Positions 34,444 through 43,230 of a stretch of 64,000 nt of DNA are shown one piece after another. The stretch covers positions 1 to 64,000 of the forward strand of contig JASEGC010000001.1 in the NCBI GenBank assembly GCA_030018415.1, written 5' to 3'. The notes under the pieces were generated by a model. It saw only the letters and a program-made list of their open reading frames with translations. It did no database searches and was not told where the DNA came from. A program made the translations under genes and the position numbers. Every line of letters begins with the position of its first letter. Within the stretch, counting starts at the first letter, position 1. This DNA is from Candidatus Aenigmatarchaeota archaeon (GTDB taxonomy: Archaea; Aenigmatarchaeota; Aenigmatarchaeia; CG10238-14).

Positions 34444-35367
34444 TTAAAAAACATCATCACTCAAGTATCTCTCACCTCTATCTGGAAAGATTGTCACAAC
34501 AGTTTTACCTTTACCTAATTTTTTTGCAGTTTTCAAGGCAGCGAACATGTTTGCTCCTGAAGATATACCTGCCAATATTCCTTCTTCTTTTGCTAATCTG
34601 CGAGTTGTATTAATAGCATCATCATCAGTCACAGTTATTATCTCATCGATTAAACCCAAACCAGACTTTAAAACTTCTGGGATGAATCCTTCACCAATCC
34701 CCTGTATCATGTGTTGACCAGATTTTCCTTCAGAAAGTATTGGAGAACCTGCAGGTTCAACAGCAATAATTTTCACATTTGGTATTTTTTCTTTCAATGC
34801 TTGAGCAACACCAACGAGTGTACCGCCAGTTCCTACTCCAGCCACGAACGCATCGATGTTTCCTCCAACCTGACCTAAAATTTCTTTTCCAGTCGTTTCT
34901 CTATGGGCTTTCACATTATCCATGTTCTTGAACTGATTTGGTGAGAAAACTTTTGGATTTTCTCTCGACATTTGTTCGGCTTTTTCGATCGCAAGTTTTA
35001 CATCAACTTCTCCACCATTTGGAGTAAATAAAATATCAGCTCCATAAGCTTTTATCATCCTCTCTCTTTCTTTACTCATGCCTTTGGGCATAACTGCAAT
35101 CATTTTATAACCTTTAATCGCAGCGACCATAGCTAAAGCAATGCCTGTGTTACCAGTAGTAGGTTCGACTATTATAGAATCTGACTTGAGAATTCCTCTT
35201 TTTTCTGCTTCCTCGATCATGTATTTTGCTATCCTATCCTTTACTGAACCACTCGAGTTGAACATCTCTAACTTTGCTAACACAGTCGCACTATTCTTGT
35301 CAGTTAATTTGTTTATCTTTACCATTGGCGTATTTCCAATCATTTCTAGGACATTATTGTAATACAT
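34444..35367 (-). CDS. cysK: Cysteine synthase (O-acetylserine/phosphoserine sulfhydrylase family)
   Basis: PLP-enzyme motifs are SGSVKDRIAKYM with the Schiff-base Lys, the substrate loop PTTGNTGIALA, and GVGTGGTLVGVAQAL for phosphate binding. SSGANMFAAL follows. Length 307 aa is typical. It makes cysteine from activated serine and sulfide. The order regulator, cysK, tRNA-Cys, cysS on one strand suggests a cysteine supply and charging operon. Confidence 0.93.
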   Translation of the reverse strand: MYYNNVLEMIGNTPMVKINKLTDKNSATVLAKLEMFNSSGSVKDRIAKYMIEEAEKRGILKSDSIIVEPTTGNTGIALAMVAAIKGYKMIAVMPKGMSKERERMIKAYGADILFTPNGGEVDVKLAIEKAEQMSRENPKVFSPNQFKNMDNVKAHRETTGKEILGQVGGNIDAFVAGVGTGGTLVGVAQALKEKIPNVKIIAVEPAGSPILSEGKSGQHMIQGIGEGFIPEVLKSGLGLIDEIITVTDDDAINTTRRLAKEEGILAGISSGANMFAALKTAKKLGKGKTVVTIFPDRGERYLSDDVF

Positions 35368-35569
35368 TCCTATTCACCTCTAACGAAAAGATTTTTTTCC
35401 TCAAGTCTGAGAAAGTTGAAATTTCCTTAACCAAACCTTGCTCTTTCAAGATTGCTGAATTATATCTTAAAGTTCTCTCAGGTAGTTTAGTTATCTCAAG
35501 AAGTTGTCGACGAGACTTAGGACTAGAAGAAAGAGCTGACTTAGTCAGCTTTGAAACAAACTGGTTCAC
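35354..35569 (-). CDS. Winged-helix transcriptional regulator upstream of cysK
   Basis: Helix-turn-helix core RRQLLEITKLPERTLRYNSA with wing ILKEQGLVKEIS. The track start (35593) lies only about 5 nt below the TATA box, upstream of any likely transcript start. GTG 35569 fits a short leader and gives 71 aa. It overlaps cysK by 14 nt, so it probably controls the cysteine operon, perhaps as an autoregulator. Ligand unknown. Confidence 0.7.
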   Translation of the reverse strand: MNQFVSKLTKSALSSSPKSRRQLLEITKLPERTLRYNSAILKEQGLVKEISTFSDLRKKIFSLEVNRNVLQ

Positions 35570-35597
35570 CGACCATCCGATCCACCATAACACTGTT

Positions 35598-35607
35598 ATA
35601 TTTATAA
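35598..35607 (-). promoter_or_regulatory. TATA box of the regulator-cysK-tRNA-Cys-cysS unit
   Basis: On the minus strand the sequence reads TATAAATATA (plus strand TATATTTATA), about 30 nt upstream of GTG 35569. The expected transcription start about 25 nt downstream falls just before that codon. Confidence 0.5.
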
Positions 35608-35683
35608 TGCAATCAGATATTTAAGTTTAACTAAAGCGACAAAATTATTTGTACCAAAAAATTTAACTTCATCCAATTATTAT

Positions 35684-36613
35684 ATGTTCGTTATTAGTGA
35701 TGAAATGAAAATAACTGAAAAGATCGTTGAGATGAAAGGAACTGACAGGCTGAAGAGAGGATTTGCTAAGATGTGCAAGGGTGGAGTGATAATGGATGTT
35801 GTCAACGGAGAACAGGCAAAGATCGCCGAAGATGCGGGAGCTGTTTCTGTCATGGCCTTAGAGGCAGTACCAGCAGACATAAGAGCAAAAGGTGGGGTGG
35901 CAAGGATGGCTGACCCACAAAAAATCAAAGAAATAATGGATGCTGTCACTATTCCTGTCATGGCTAAATGCAGGATAGGTCATTTTGCGGAAGCACAGAT
36001 ACTCGAAGCTTTGGGCGTGGATATGATCGACGAGAGTGAAGTGTTGACGCCAGCAGACGAAGAAGACCATATTGATAAGAGAAAGTTCACGATTCCTTTT
36101 GTTTGCGGAGCAAGAAACTTGGGCGAAGCTTTGAGAAGAATAAATGAAGGTGCAGCGATGATAAGAACTAAAGGCGAACCCGGAACTGGAAATGTTGTTG
36201 AAGCTGTAAGACACATGAAACTCATGAACAGAGAGATAGCTGAATTGAAAAAAATGTCTGAAAAGCAATTAAAAGAAAAGGCAAAAGAATATCGTGTGCC
36301 GTTGGAATTGGTTAAAGAAACAAGAGATTTAGGAAGATTACCAGTAGTTAATTTCGCTGCAGGGGGTATTTCTACACCATCTGATAGCTCCCTGATGATG
36401 CAATTAGGCGCGGATGGTATATTCGTTGGTTCGGGAATATTCAAATCTAAAAACCCAAAGGCATACGCAAAAGCGATTGTAGAAGCCACAATGCATTATG
36501 ATGATCCAAAAATTCTCGCAAAAGTTTCTGAAGGTTTAGGGGAACCGATGGAAGGCATCGACACTTCAAAGATGGATGAAAAACAAAAAATGCAAATACG
36601 GGGAACTGATTGA
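35684..36613 (+). CDS. pdxS: Pyridoxal 5'-phosphate synthase subunit PdxS
   Basis: Classical PdxS with [55 protein letters not shown] and [15 protein letters not shown]. Length 309 aa is normal. With PdxT it makes PLP from ribose 5-phosphate, glyceraldehyde 3-phosphate and glutamine. PLP is the cofactor of the divergent cysK. ATG 35684 or 35705 are both possible starts. Confidence 0.96.
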   Translation: MFVISDEMKITEKIVEMKGTDRLKRGFAKMCKGGVIMDVVNGEQAKIAEDAGAVSVMALEAVPADIRAKGGVARMADPQKIKEIMDAVTIPVMAKCRIGHFAEAQILEALGVDMIDESEVLTPADEEDHIDKRKFTIPFVCGARNLGEALRRINEGAAMIRTKGEPGTGNVVEAVRHMKLMNREIAELKKMSEKQLKEKAKEYRVPLELVKETRDLGRLPVVNFAAGGISTPSDSSLMMQLGADGIFVGSGIFKSKNPKAYAKAIVEATMHYDDPKILAKVSEGLGEPMEGIDTSKMDEKQKMQIRGTD

Positions 36614-37209
36614 AGATCGGAGTTGTAGCTGTACAGGGCGCTGTTTCTGAACATGTTGAAGCCTTGAACAAGGCGATGGAAGAACTCAAAATCGATGAAA
36701 AGGCTGTATACGTAAGAGATGTTAAAGATTTAAACGATATTTCTGGGATTGTGATACCAGGCGGTGAATCAACGACAATAAACAGACTCATGCTTACTAC
36801 AGGAATGCATGAAAGAATAATCGAACTTTCAGAAGAAGGATTACCAATTCTAGGAACATGTGCTGGTGCCATTCTCTTGGCAAAAGAAGGAGATGAACAG
36901 ATTAAACAGACTAACACAGTCTTGTTAGGATTGATGGATATGAAAGTTTTGAGGAATGCTTATGGTAGACAAGTGGATTCTTTCGAGGCTGATGTTAAAA
37001 TACCTGAAATCGGGAATAAGCCTTTCAGAGCAGTCTTCATTCGTGCTCCTGTCATAGAAAGAGTTTGGGGAAATACTAAAGTATGGGCCAAGCATAAAAA
37101 TACAATAATTGGAGTGAAGAAAGAAAACATTCTAGCTTTAACTTTTCATCCAGAGTTAACAAACGATCTTAGAATTCACAAGTACTTTATTAAAATGGTA
37201 ATGAAATAA
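36610..37209 (+). CDS. pdxT: Pyridoxal 5'-phosphate synthase glutaminase PdxT
   Basis: Glutamine amidotransferase with [12 protein letters not shown], the nucleophile Cys in [14 protein letters not shown] and the His-Glu pair in TFHPELTND. It starts at a TTG overlapping the pdxS stop by 4 nt, as expected for coupled subunits. Length 199 aa is typical. It supplies ammonia to PdxS. Confidence 0.95.
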   Translation: MKIGVVAVQGAVSEHVEALNKAMEELKIDEKAVYVRDVKDLNDISGIVIPGGESTTINRLMLTTGMHERIIELSEEGLPILGTCAGAILLAKEGDEQIKQTNTVLLGLMDMKVLRNAYGRQVDSFEADVKIPEIGNKPFRAVFIRAPVIERVWGNTKVWAKHKNTIIGVKKENILALTFHPELTNDLRIHKYFIKMVMK

Positions 37210-37214
37210 TTATT

Positions 37215-37346
37215 ATGGCAAAATGCTATCTATGCAAGAGTTTTATAAAAGTTCCTAAACACACAACTCCTAACGGAAGATATTTATGCAGAAGATGTTA
37301 TTTTAGACAATTGCTGAAGAAGAAATTAAAATTCTGGAAAAAATAG
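37215..37346 (+). CDS. Small zinc-finger protein (43 aa)
   Basis: Too short for the track. ATG 37215 starts five bases after pdxT and encodes MAKCYLCKSF, then YLCRRCYFRQ and a Lys-rich tail. Two CxxC pairs form a probable zinc site with a basic helix suited to nucleic acid binding. It may be cotranscribed with pdxST. Family unknown. Confidence 0.6.
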   Translation: MAKCYLCKSFIKVPKHTTPNGRYLCRRCYFRQLLKKKLKFWKK

Positions 37347-37388
37347 TTCTCAAAGATTTATAAATGAACCAAACAAACAAGGGAAATT

Positions 37389-37526
37389 ATGAGAGAAGAA
37401 AAAATTAAAAAATTTATCAAAGTCTCTGAATCGAGTTATAATATTGATGTTTCTGAAGTATGTGGAGAACCTTCTAGCAATAATATTTGCAATGCTTGTA
37501 CTTTGTTTAAAGAATTAGCGAAGTGA
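37389..37526 (+). CDS. Small Cys-containing protein next to the PP-loop enzyme (45 aa)
   Basis: ATG 37389 opens a frame ending CGEPSSNNICNACTLFKELAK. The stop overlaps the leader of the next gene by a few bases. The C-x8-C-x2-C pattern could bind zinc or carry sulfur. Position just before a thiouridylase-like PP-loop gene hints at a partner role. This is inference only. Confidence 0.45.
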   Translation: MREEKIKKFIKVSESSYNIDVSEVCGEPSSNNICNACTLFKELAK

Positions 37527-37531
37527 AAATC

Positions 37532-38503
37532 ATGAAAGCCCTAGCATTATTATCGGGTGGATTGGATAGCACATTGGCAGTAAAATTAATCCTAGACCAA
37601 GGTATAGATGTCGAAGCGATAAACTTTGTCACCACTTTTTGTCTCTGTCCAACGCGTGAAGCTGTAAAAGTAGCGAAAAAATTCAAAATTCCTCTGAAAA
37701 TAATGAACGTTGGGAAAGAATACTTAAAAATTTTAAGGAACCCGAAGTATGGTTACGGAAAGAATATGAACCCTTGTATAGACTGCAGAATCTTCATGCT
37801 TAAGAAAGCAAAGAAGTACGCAAAGGAAATAGGCACATCCTTCATCTTCACTGGTGAGGTGCTCGACGAAAGGCCAATGTCTCAGCGCAGGAAAGCCTTG
37901 GATATCATAGAAAAAGAAGCTGGATTAAAAGGGAAGATACTCAGACCTTTATCTGCTAAACTTCTCCCAGAAACAGAAGCTGAAAAGAAAGGATGGGTCA
38001 ACAGAGAAAAATTGTTAGACATCAGAGGCAGGTCCAGAAAAAGACAGATCCAACTCGCTAAAGATTGGAAGATAAACGATTATCCTTGTCCATCTGGAGG
38101 TTGTTTATTGACTTACAAAGAGTTCGCGGATAAAGTTAGAGATTTGTTTGAACACAAAAAAAGAGTAACTATGAGAGATATTATTCTATTGAAGATTGGT
38201 AGACATTTCAGGTTTAATAAGAACAAGATAATCGTTGGAAGAAATGAGACTGAAAATAAAGAACTCTTGAATTTGAAAAAACTTGATGATTTTGTGTTTG
38301 AAGTTTCCGGATATAATGGCCCCATAACGATATTACAAGGTCCAAAAACGAAAGAAGCTGTTGAAAAAGCTGCATCGTTAACCGTTCGTTATTCTGATGC
38401 TAGAGGAAAGGCTTTAGTCAAATTCGGGAGAAAAAAATTAAATAAACTGATAATTGTTTCGCCTATAAAGGATGAAGAAATAGAAAAATTGAGAATAAAA
38501 TAA
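37532..38503 (+). CDS. PP-loop tRNA thiolase-like protein with C-terminal NFACT-R domain
   Basis: PP-loop ALLSGGLDSTLAVKL at the N-terminus, a conserved Cys pair in NPCIDCRIFML and CPSGGCLLT, then an NFACT-R-like RNA-binding domain (LKIGRHFRFNKNKIIVGRN, then SDARGKALVKFG). This matches archaeal and thermophile proteins annotated as MnmA/ThiI-related tRNA sulfurtransferases. ATG 37532 is preferred to GTG 37523. The likely role is thiouridine formation in tRNA. The modified position is unknown. Confidence 0.78.
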   Translation: MKALALLSGGLDSTLAVKLILDQGIDVEAINFVTTFCLCPTREAVKVAKKFKIPLKIMNVGKEYLKILRNPKYGYGKNMNPCIDCRIFMLKKAKKYAKEIGTSFIFTGEVLDERPMSQRRKALDIIEKEAGLKGKILRPLSAKLLPETEAEKKGWVNREKLLDIRGRSRKRQIQLAKDWKINDYPCPSGGCLLTYKEFADKVRDLFEHKKRVTMRDIILLKIGRHFRFNKNKIIVGRNETENKELLNLKKLDDFVFEVSGYNGPITILQGPKTKEAVEKAASLTVRYSDARGKALVKFGRKKLNKLIIVSPIKDEEIEKLRIK

Positions 38504-38524
38504 CTTAAAAAGGTTAATAATAAT

Positions 38525-38797
38525 ATGGAAATTATGACAAAGGTTGATTTGAAGAAAGTCGGTATAATACTCATCGTTATTTCTATAGCGTTATTTTTTG
38601 TCCTGTACATGATAAATTCTCTCATCATAAAACTACGTTTAGAATTAGATGAATACTGTCTTTACAAAGGCAGTGTTCCGACTGAAATGTTAGGCGCATA
38701 TGTAATAGATACGATAATAGGAATTGGGTCTATCATTAATAATAACATCTACCTATTCAGAAAGAATGACCACGAAAGAAAAAATGAATATATTTAA
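38525..38797 (+). CDS. Small membrane protein
   Basis: One strong transmembrane helix (VGIILIVISIALFFVLYMIN) follows a short basic N-terminus, and a weaker hydrophobic stretch (AYVIDTIIGIGSIINN) is near the C-terminus. 90 aa. No family recognised. It is located between the thiolase-like gene and the DsbA-like gene on the same strand. Confidence 0.5.
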   Translation: MEIMTKVDLKKVGIILIVISIALFFVLYMINSLIIKLRLELDEYCLYKGSVPTEMLGAYVIDTIIGIGSIINNNIYLFRKNDHERKNEYI

Positions 38798-38836
38798 AGT
38801 CAACGATTCACATTTTTAACTAATGTGGTGTAACTA

Positions 38837-39826
38837 ATGCCAAAAGAAGACATCGAAAAAACTGAAGAAAAAAAGAAAGAGGGTGTGACGATAAAAATCC
38901 CGAGGATGAATCCTTGGATGATATCGACGATAATACTGGCGATAATCTTGGTTGTTGTTCTAGTCAGAGGTCAAGGAATTACCGGTAGGTTTGTTACACC
39001 GACTTTAACTGCTCAAGATGCAGCTAATAAGGCGATCGATTACATAAACAAGTATCTATTACAAGGCCGAGGAACTGCAACTTTAATCAGCGTTAAAGAA
39101 GAAAATGGCCTTTATAATGCTCAACTCAACATCGCTGGTAGAATTTATAATTCTTACATAACGATGGACGGAAAATTACTGTTTCCTTCAGTAGTAAACA
39201 TGACACAAACACCTGAGACAGCAACAACAGTACCAGAGAAATTTGAACCTAAGAAAACAGATAAGCCAGTAGCTCAGTTATTTGTCATGAGTTTCTGTCC
39301 ATACGGAATACAAGCAGAGAAAGCGATGAAACCTGTGGTGGATTTGTTAGACGGAAAGGCATCGATTGAACCACACTTCATAGTTAGTGTAAGCGGTACT
39401 ACAGTAAACTCATTGCATGGAGAAAAAGAAGCAAATGAAGATATGAGACAAGCTTGTATCTGGAAGAACTATGGCCAAGCGACATTCTGGACTTATGTCG
39501 ACTATATAGACAACAAATGCAGTTTAGACACCGTGGATACTTGCTGGAAGGATGCAGCGAAGGCTGCTAAGGTTGACGTGGCAAAGATAGAGAACTGTTT
39601 CAAGACAGAAGGTCTGACATTGATGAGAGCAGAGGAAGCTTTATCAAACCAGAACGGTGTGACTGGATCACCAACCTTGATAATCAACGGTGCCAGATAC
39701 AACGGTGCAAGAACACCAGAGGCATACAAACAAGCTATCTGCAGTGCTTTCAATAAACCACCAAGTGAATGTTCAAAGACTCTGAGCGAAAGCAGCGGAA
39801 GTACCACAAGTGGTGGATACTGTTAA
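38837..39826 (+). CDS. Membrane-anchored DsbA/thioredoxin-fold protein
   Basis: N-terminal transmembrane anchor at residues 28-47 (WMISTIILAIILVVVLV), a PepSY-like stretch, then a thioredoxin fold from residue about 145 with FVMSFCPYGIQAEKA and the cis-Pro loop VTGSPTLIINGARY. The active site is CPYG, not CxxC, so there is a single reactive Cys, with more Cys in the helical insert. Such proteins are common in DPANN-like genomes and probably act in extracytoplasmic thiol chemistry. Confidence 0.8.
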   Translation: MPKEDIEKTEEKKKEGVTIKIPRMNPWMISTIILAIILVVVLVRGQGITGRFVTPTLTAQDAANKAIDYINKYLLQGRGTATLISVKEENGLYNAQLNIAGRIYNSYITMDGKLLFPSVVNMTQTPETATTVPEKFEPKKTDKPVAQLFVMSFCPYGIQAEKAMKPVVDLLDGKASIEPHFIVSVSGTTVNSLHGEKEANEDMRQACIWKNYGQATFWTYVDYIDNKCSLDTVDTCWKDAAKAAKVDVAKIENCFKTEGLTLMRAEEALSNQNGVTGSPTLIINGARYNGARTPEAYKQAICSAFNKPPSECSKTLSESSGSTTSGGYC

Positions 39827-39881
39827 ACCTCTTTTTAAAGAACGAAAACAATCAAGAAGATTTCAGTAATGTTCGGAACGT

Positions 39882-40244
39882 TTATTTTTTAATTTTATTC
39901 CCTTTCTTATAAAATTTTAGGTTTATACTAACGCCTAGCAAAGAGCCTATAGAATTAGCAAGGACATCAAAAACACTAAATTCTCTACCAGGGACAAAAT
40001 ACTGATGAATCTCATCCAAAAATCCGTATAAGAAACAAATTATAATCACGAAAATTACTATCTTTAATTTGCTTCTATTCGTGAAGCATCCTAAAGCTAA
40101 GAATCCCAAGATCGAGTATTCTATCGCATGCTCTATTTTATCGAAACCTGGTTTTTCTACAGAAGGGAGTTTCGGAAGCGAGGAGAGGATGAAGATTATG
40201 ATAGCATAAAATAATGTTGAGATAATGTAGACCTTTCTCTTCAT
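39882..40244 (-). CDS. VanZ-like membrane protein
   Basis: Four predicted helices and the VanZ landmarks FDKIEHAIEYSILGFLAL and DEIHQYFVPGREFSVFDVLA. Length 120 aa is typical of the single-domain family. VanZ proteins are of uncertain function. Some affect resistance to glycopeptides in bacteria. Confidence 0.85.
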   Translation of the reverse strand: MKRKVYIISTLFYAIIIFILSSLPKLPSVEKPGFDKIEHAIEYSILGFLALGCFTNRSKLKIVIFVIIICFLYGFLDEIHQYFVPGREFSVFDVLANSIGSLLGVSINLKFYKKGNKIKK

Positions 40245-40348
40245 ATTAGTTCATTATTCTTCTCAGAAATAAAATTGAATTTGTAAATATTAAGAAAAAA
40301 CATTGAACCAACCCGAATCAGATAGAAAAAATAAAAAGAGGAGCGCAA

Positions 40349-40446
40349 TTAAGCATCAGCATCTAATCTCTTCAAGAACTCATCACTGACGTTGAATCTT
40401 CCTCTTACTAACTCTCTTACTGCACTCCTCACTATTACACCTCTAG
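40349..40446 (-). pseudogene. Truncated copy of the small histone-fold gene
   Basis: The frame VIVRSAVRELVRGRFNVSDE continuing LKRLDADA is clearly similar to the first half of the histone-fold gene at 32150. The start codon is replaced by AGA, and a one-base loss after DAD brings a stop. The second half is absent. It follows the GIY-YIG gene stop by three bases, in frame with it. Confidence 0.6.
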
Positions 40447-40462
40447 CTGCTCTTCTTTCATA

Positions 40463-40879
40463 TTACTTTCTTATTTTCTTAAAAATCTTTCCACAATCTT
40501 GTTTGTTTTTAAAGTAATGAAAATGACTTTTACAATCACAATCGCTACAACCAAAACCATTTATGGATTTATCAGCAACTCTTTCTAACTTTTCTGATGT
40601 CTCACATTCCATTCTCTTATTACTTTTAATCGTGATTATATCGATGATTGAACTGTTTGGATTGACAAGAAAATAATCTATGTGCCATCTGAGTTTTCCT
40701 GATTTATCCCTATCCAATCTTTTATGTCTATTAATCCTTTTTTCCAGGTTAACAGTCTTACCAAGAGCAGAACCAACATAACAATAATAGCCTCTAGGAA
40801 AATCGATGATGCCGAGTTTACCAATTCTTATTTTCGAGTTATTCTCGAGTTTTATGAATAAAATATAGCTTCCTCTCAT
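40463..40879 (-). CDS. GIY-YIG domain protein (DUF123 type)
   Basis: It starts MRGSYILFIKLENNSKIRIG and has GYYCYVGSALGKTVNLEKRI, HKRLDRDKSGKLRWHIDYFL and a Cys/His end (GCSDCDCKSHFHY). This is the DUF123/GIY-YIG family, often fused to endonuclease III in archaea and thermophiles and probably nuclease-related. Length 138 aa is normal. It is separated by one base from the ZIP gene. Confidence 0.85.
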   Translation of the reverse strand: MRGSYILFIKLENNSKIRIGKLGIIDFPRGYYCYVGSALGKTVNLEKRINRHKRLDRDKSGKLRWHIDYFLVNPNSSIIDIITIKSNKRMECETSEKLERVADKSINGFGCSDCDCKSHFHYFKNKQDCGKIFKKIRK

Positions 40880-40880
40880 G

Positions 40881-41612
40881 TTAAGATTTTAACATCCACA
40901 TGATAATAATCCCTATGCAAAAAGTCAAGATTATCAACAAAGATTGTTTTAATGGTTCTATCTTGCGAATTTCTGGGATGAGGTCAGAAGAAGCTATGCA
41001 TATGAATCCCCCTGCTGTCAGAGACAATAAAAAAATCACGAATCGTTGTAAATACATAGAAAGAAGGTATCCTATTACCCCTCCAAGAACAGCAGACAAA
41101 GCAGTCAAGAAATTTAAAATCAAAGCCTTCTTTTTCTTGAAACCACCAAAGAGAAACATGCCGAAATCACCGATCTCTTGTGGAACTTCATGGAAGGATA
41201 TAGCAAGGGTGGTTACTATCCCCAAACCAACGCTACTGATAGAACTGGCAGCTATGGCGAGACTATCGATAAAATTGTGAACTAAATCTCCGGCTAAATT
41301 CATGTAAGCAAAAGTATGTACATCACACTCTTTTCTATGGCAATGACGCCAGAAGAGTGATTTCTCCATGAAGAAAAACAGGAGAAAACCAAAGATAACA
41401 TAAATAAAGATGTTTATGTTTGCGGATATTTCAACCGACTCGGGCAACAAGTGGAAAAAAGCGCCTCCCATCATGGTCCCGGCGGAAAGGCTGACTAAAA
41501 TTAACAACGCTTCATCGAGCAATTTTTCTCTTAGAGATAGGGTTAAAATCCCCACAAGAGATATGCAACTAACGAGGAAAGTGCTCGCAAGTATTAAAAT
41601 TATAACACTCAT
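40881..41612 (-). CDS. ZIP family metal transporter
   Basis: Eight predicted helices. Metal-site helices IV and V are seen in LVHNFIDSLAIAASS and ISFHEVPQEIGDFGMFL, as in ZIP zinc or iron importers. A His/Cys-rich loop (WRHCHRKECDVH) lies between helices III and IV and may sense metal. Length 243 aa is typical of prokaryotic members. Confidence 0.9.
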   Translation of the reverse strand: MSVIILILASTFLVSCISLVGILTLSLREKLLDEALLILVSLSAGTMMGGAFFHLLPESVEISANINIFIYVIFGFLLFFFMEKSLFWRHCHRKECDVHTFAYMNLAGDLVHNFIDSLAIAASSISSVGLGIVTTLAISFHEVPQEIGDFGMFLFGGFKKKKALILNFLTALSAVLGGVIGYLLSMYLQRFVIFLLSLTAGGFICIASSDLIPEIRKIEPLKQSLLIILTFCIGIIIMWMLKS

Positions 41613-41730
41613 CGAACCACATTAACATGATGTTACTAAGTAATTGACATAACACTTTATAAAAATTTATAAACTCTCATTGATTGACGTTAAAGATAAT
41701 TAAAAGAAAATCAATATTTTATTGAGTAAA

Positions 41731-43206
41731 ATGGTATTCCCAAAAAATTATAAACTTTACATAGATGGAAAATGGGTTGATTCTGAGTCTGGAGAGACTT
41801 TTCCTAGTTTGAACCCTGCAAAACCCAGAGAAATAATCGGAAATTTTCAGTTGGGAAACGGGGACGATGTGAATAAAGCAGTAGATGCAGCAGAAAGGGC
41901 ATTCAAAAAATGGAGTGAAATGCCTGCCCCAAAGAGAGGACTAATCCTCCTTAGGGCAGCACAAATACTCAGAGAAAAGAAGGAAGAATTGGCAAGGTTG
42001 TTGACGAAAGAGATGGGAAAGGTTATCGCAGAAGCGAGAGGCGATGTTCAAGAAGCAATAGACATGGCAGAATACATGGCAGGAGAAGGAAGAAGGTTGT
42101 TCGGATACACGACACCGTCTGAACTGAGAGACAAATTCTGCATGACTGTAAGAATGCCCGTTGGAGTCTTTGGTTTGATAACACCATGGAACTTTCCTAT
42201 CGCAATACCGGCTTGGAAGATAATGCCCGCTCTGATCTGTGGAAATACTGTTGTTTTTAAACCATCATCTGATACGCCTCTCTGTGCGATCAAGTTTGTT
42301 GAGATACTGGAGAAGGCTGGTTTACCGAAAGGAGTTTTAAACTTGGTCACAGGGCCTGGTGATACTGTTGGTATGGCAATAGTCAGGCATGAAAAAGTCA
42401 GGGGAATTTCCTTCACCGGTCATAGAGACACTGGAAGAACTATCTTGAAAGAAGTTGGATTGAAGAAAGTTGGATTAGAACTTGGTGGGAAGAATGGTAT
42501 AATTGTCTTGGAAGATGCTGATCAAAACCTCGCTTTAGACGGAGTGGTTTGGGGTGGATATGGAACGACAGGACAGAGGTGCACTGCTGCTTCTAGAGTA
42601 ATCGTTCATGAAAAAATCAAGAAAAAATTTGAGACCATGCTCGTCAACAAGATCAAGAAATTAAAAATTGGTAGTGGGTTGGACCTGAAGACAGATGTGG
42701 GGCCATTGATAAATAAGGCCGCTCAAGATAAGTGTAAAAATTATGTTGAGATTGGATTGAATGAAGGGGCTAAACTTTTAACCGGTGGTAAAATTCCAAG
42801 GATGAGTGGATTCTTCTTTGAACCAACTCTGTTCACTGATTGTTCTATGGATATGAGAATAGCACAAGAAGAAATATTCGGACCAATAGTTTCTTTGATT
42901 CCAGTAAAAGATTTTGATGAAGCTATTGATGCGATGAATTCTGTCGAGTATGGACTGAGTTCCTCTATCTACACGAAAGATATGAGAAAGGCTTTCCTCG
43001 CGATTCAAAGGATAGAGGCAGGAATCACTTACGTAAACTCTAGCACAATAGGGGCAGAAGTTCATCTACCGTTTGGTGGAATAAAACATACTGGAACTGG
43101 GGTACGTGAAGGAGGGATTGAAGGGGTACAGGAATTTTCTGAGATAAAAACTGTCTACATCGACTACTCCGGTAAGTTGCAAAAGGCACAGATTGATACA
43201 GAGTAA
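41731..43206 (+). CDS. NAD(P)-dependent aldehyde dehydrogenase
   Basis: ALDH superfamily with the catalytic Glu in LELGGKNGIIV and Cys in GQRCTAASRVIV, cofactor segment ITPWNFPIAIPAWKIMPALI and EEIFGPIVSLIPV near the end. Length about 491 aa is normal. It resembles the ALDH7/succinate-semialdehyde group. The substrate is not determined. ATG 41731 is used instead of the TTG in the track. Confidence 0.92.
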   Translation: MVFPKNYKLYIDGKWVDSESGETFPSLNPAKPREIIGNFQLGNGDDVNKAVDAAERAFKKWSEMPAPKRGLILLRAAQILREKKEELARLLTKEMGKVIAEARGDVQEAIDMAEYMAGEGRRLFGYTTPSELRDKFCMTVRMPVGVFGLITPWNFPIAIPAWKIMPALICGNTVVFKPSSDTPLCAIKFVEILEKAGLPKGVLNLVTGPGDTVGMAIVRHEKVRGISFTGHRDTGRTILKEVGLKKVGLELGGKNGIIVLEDADQNLALDGVVWGGYGTTGQRCTAASRVIVHEKIKKKFETMLVNKIKKLKIGSGLDLKTDVGPLINKAAQDKCKNYVEIGLNEGAKLLTGGKIPRMSGFFFEPTLFTDCSMDMRIAQEEIFGPIVSLIPVKDFDEAIDAMNSVEYGLSSSIYTKDMRKAFLAIQRIEAGITYVNSSTIGAEVHLPFGGIKHTGTGVREGGIEGVQEFSEIKTVYIDYSGKLQKAQIDTE

Positions 43207-43230
43207 CCATGTTTCTAAAAATGATCTGAA

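Noticed and set aside
35858-36917. Long minus-strand ORFs opposite pdxS and pdxT
   Set aside because: Antisense shadows of highly conserved genes.
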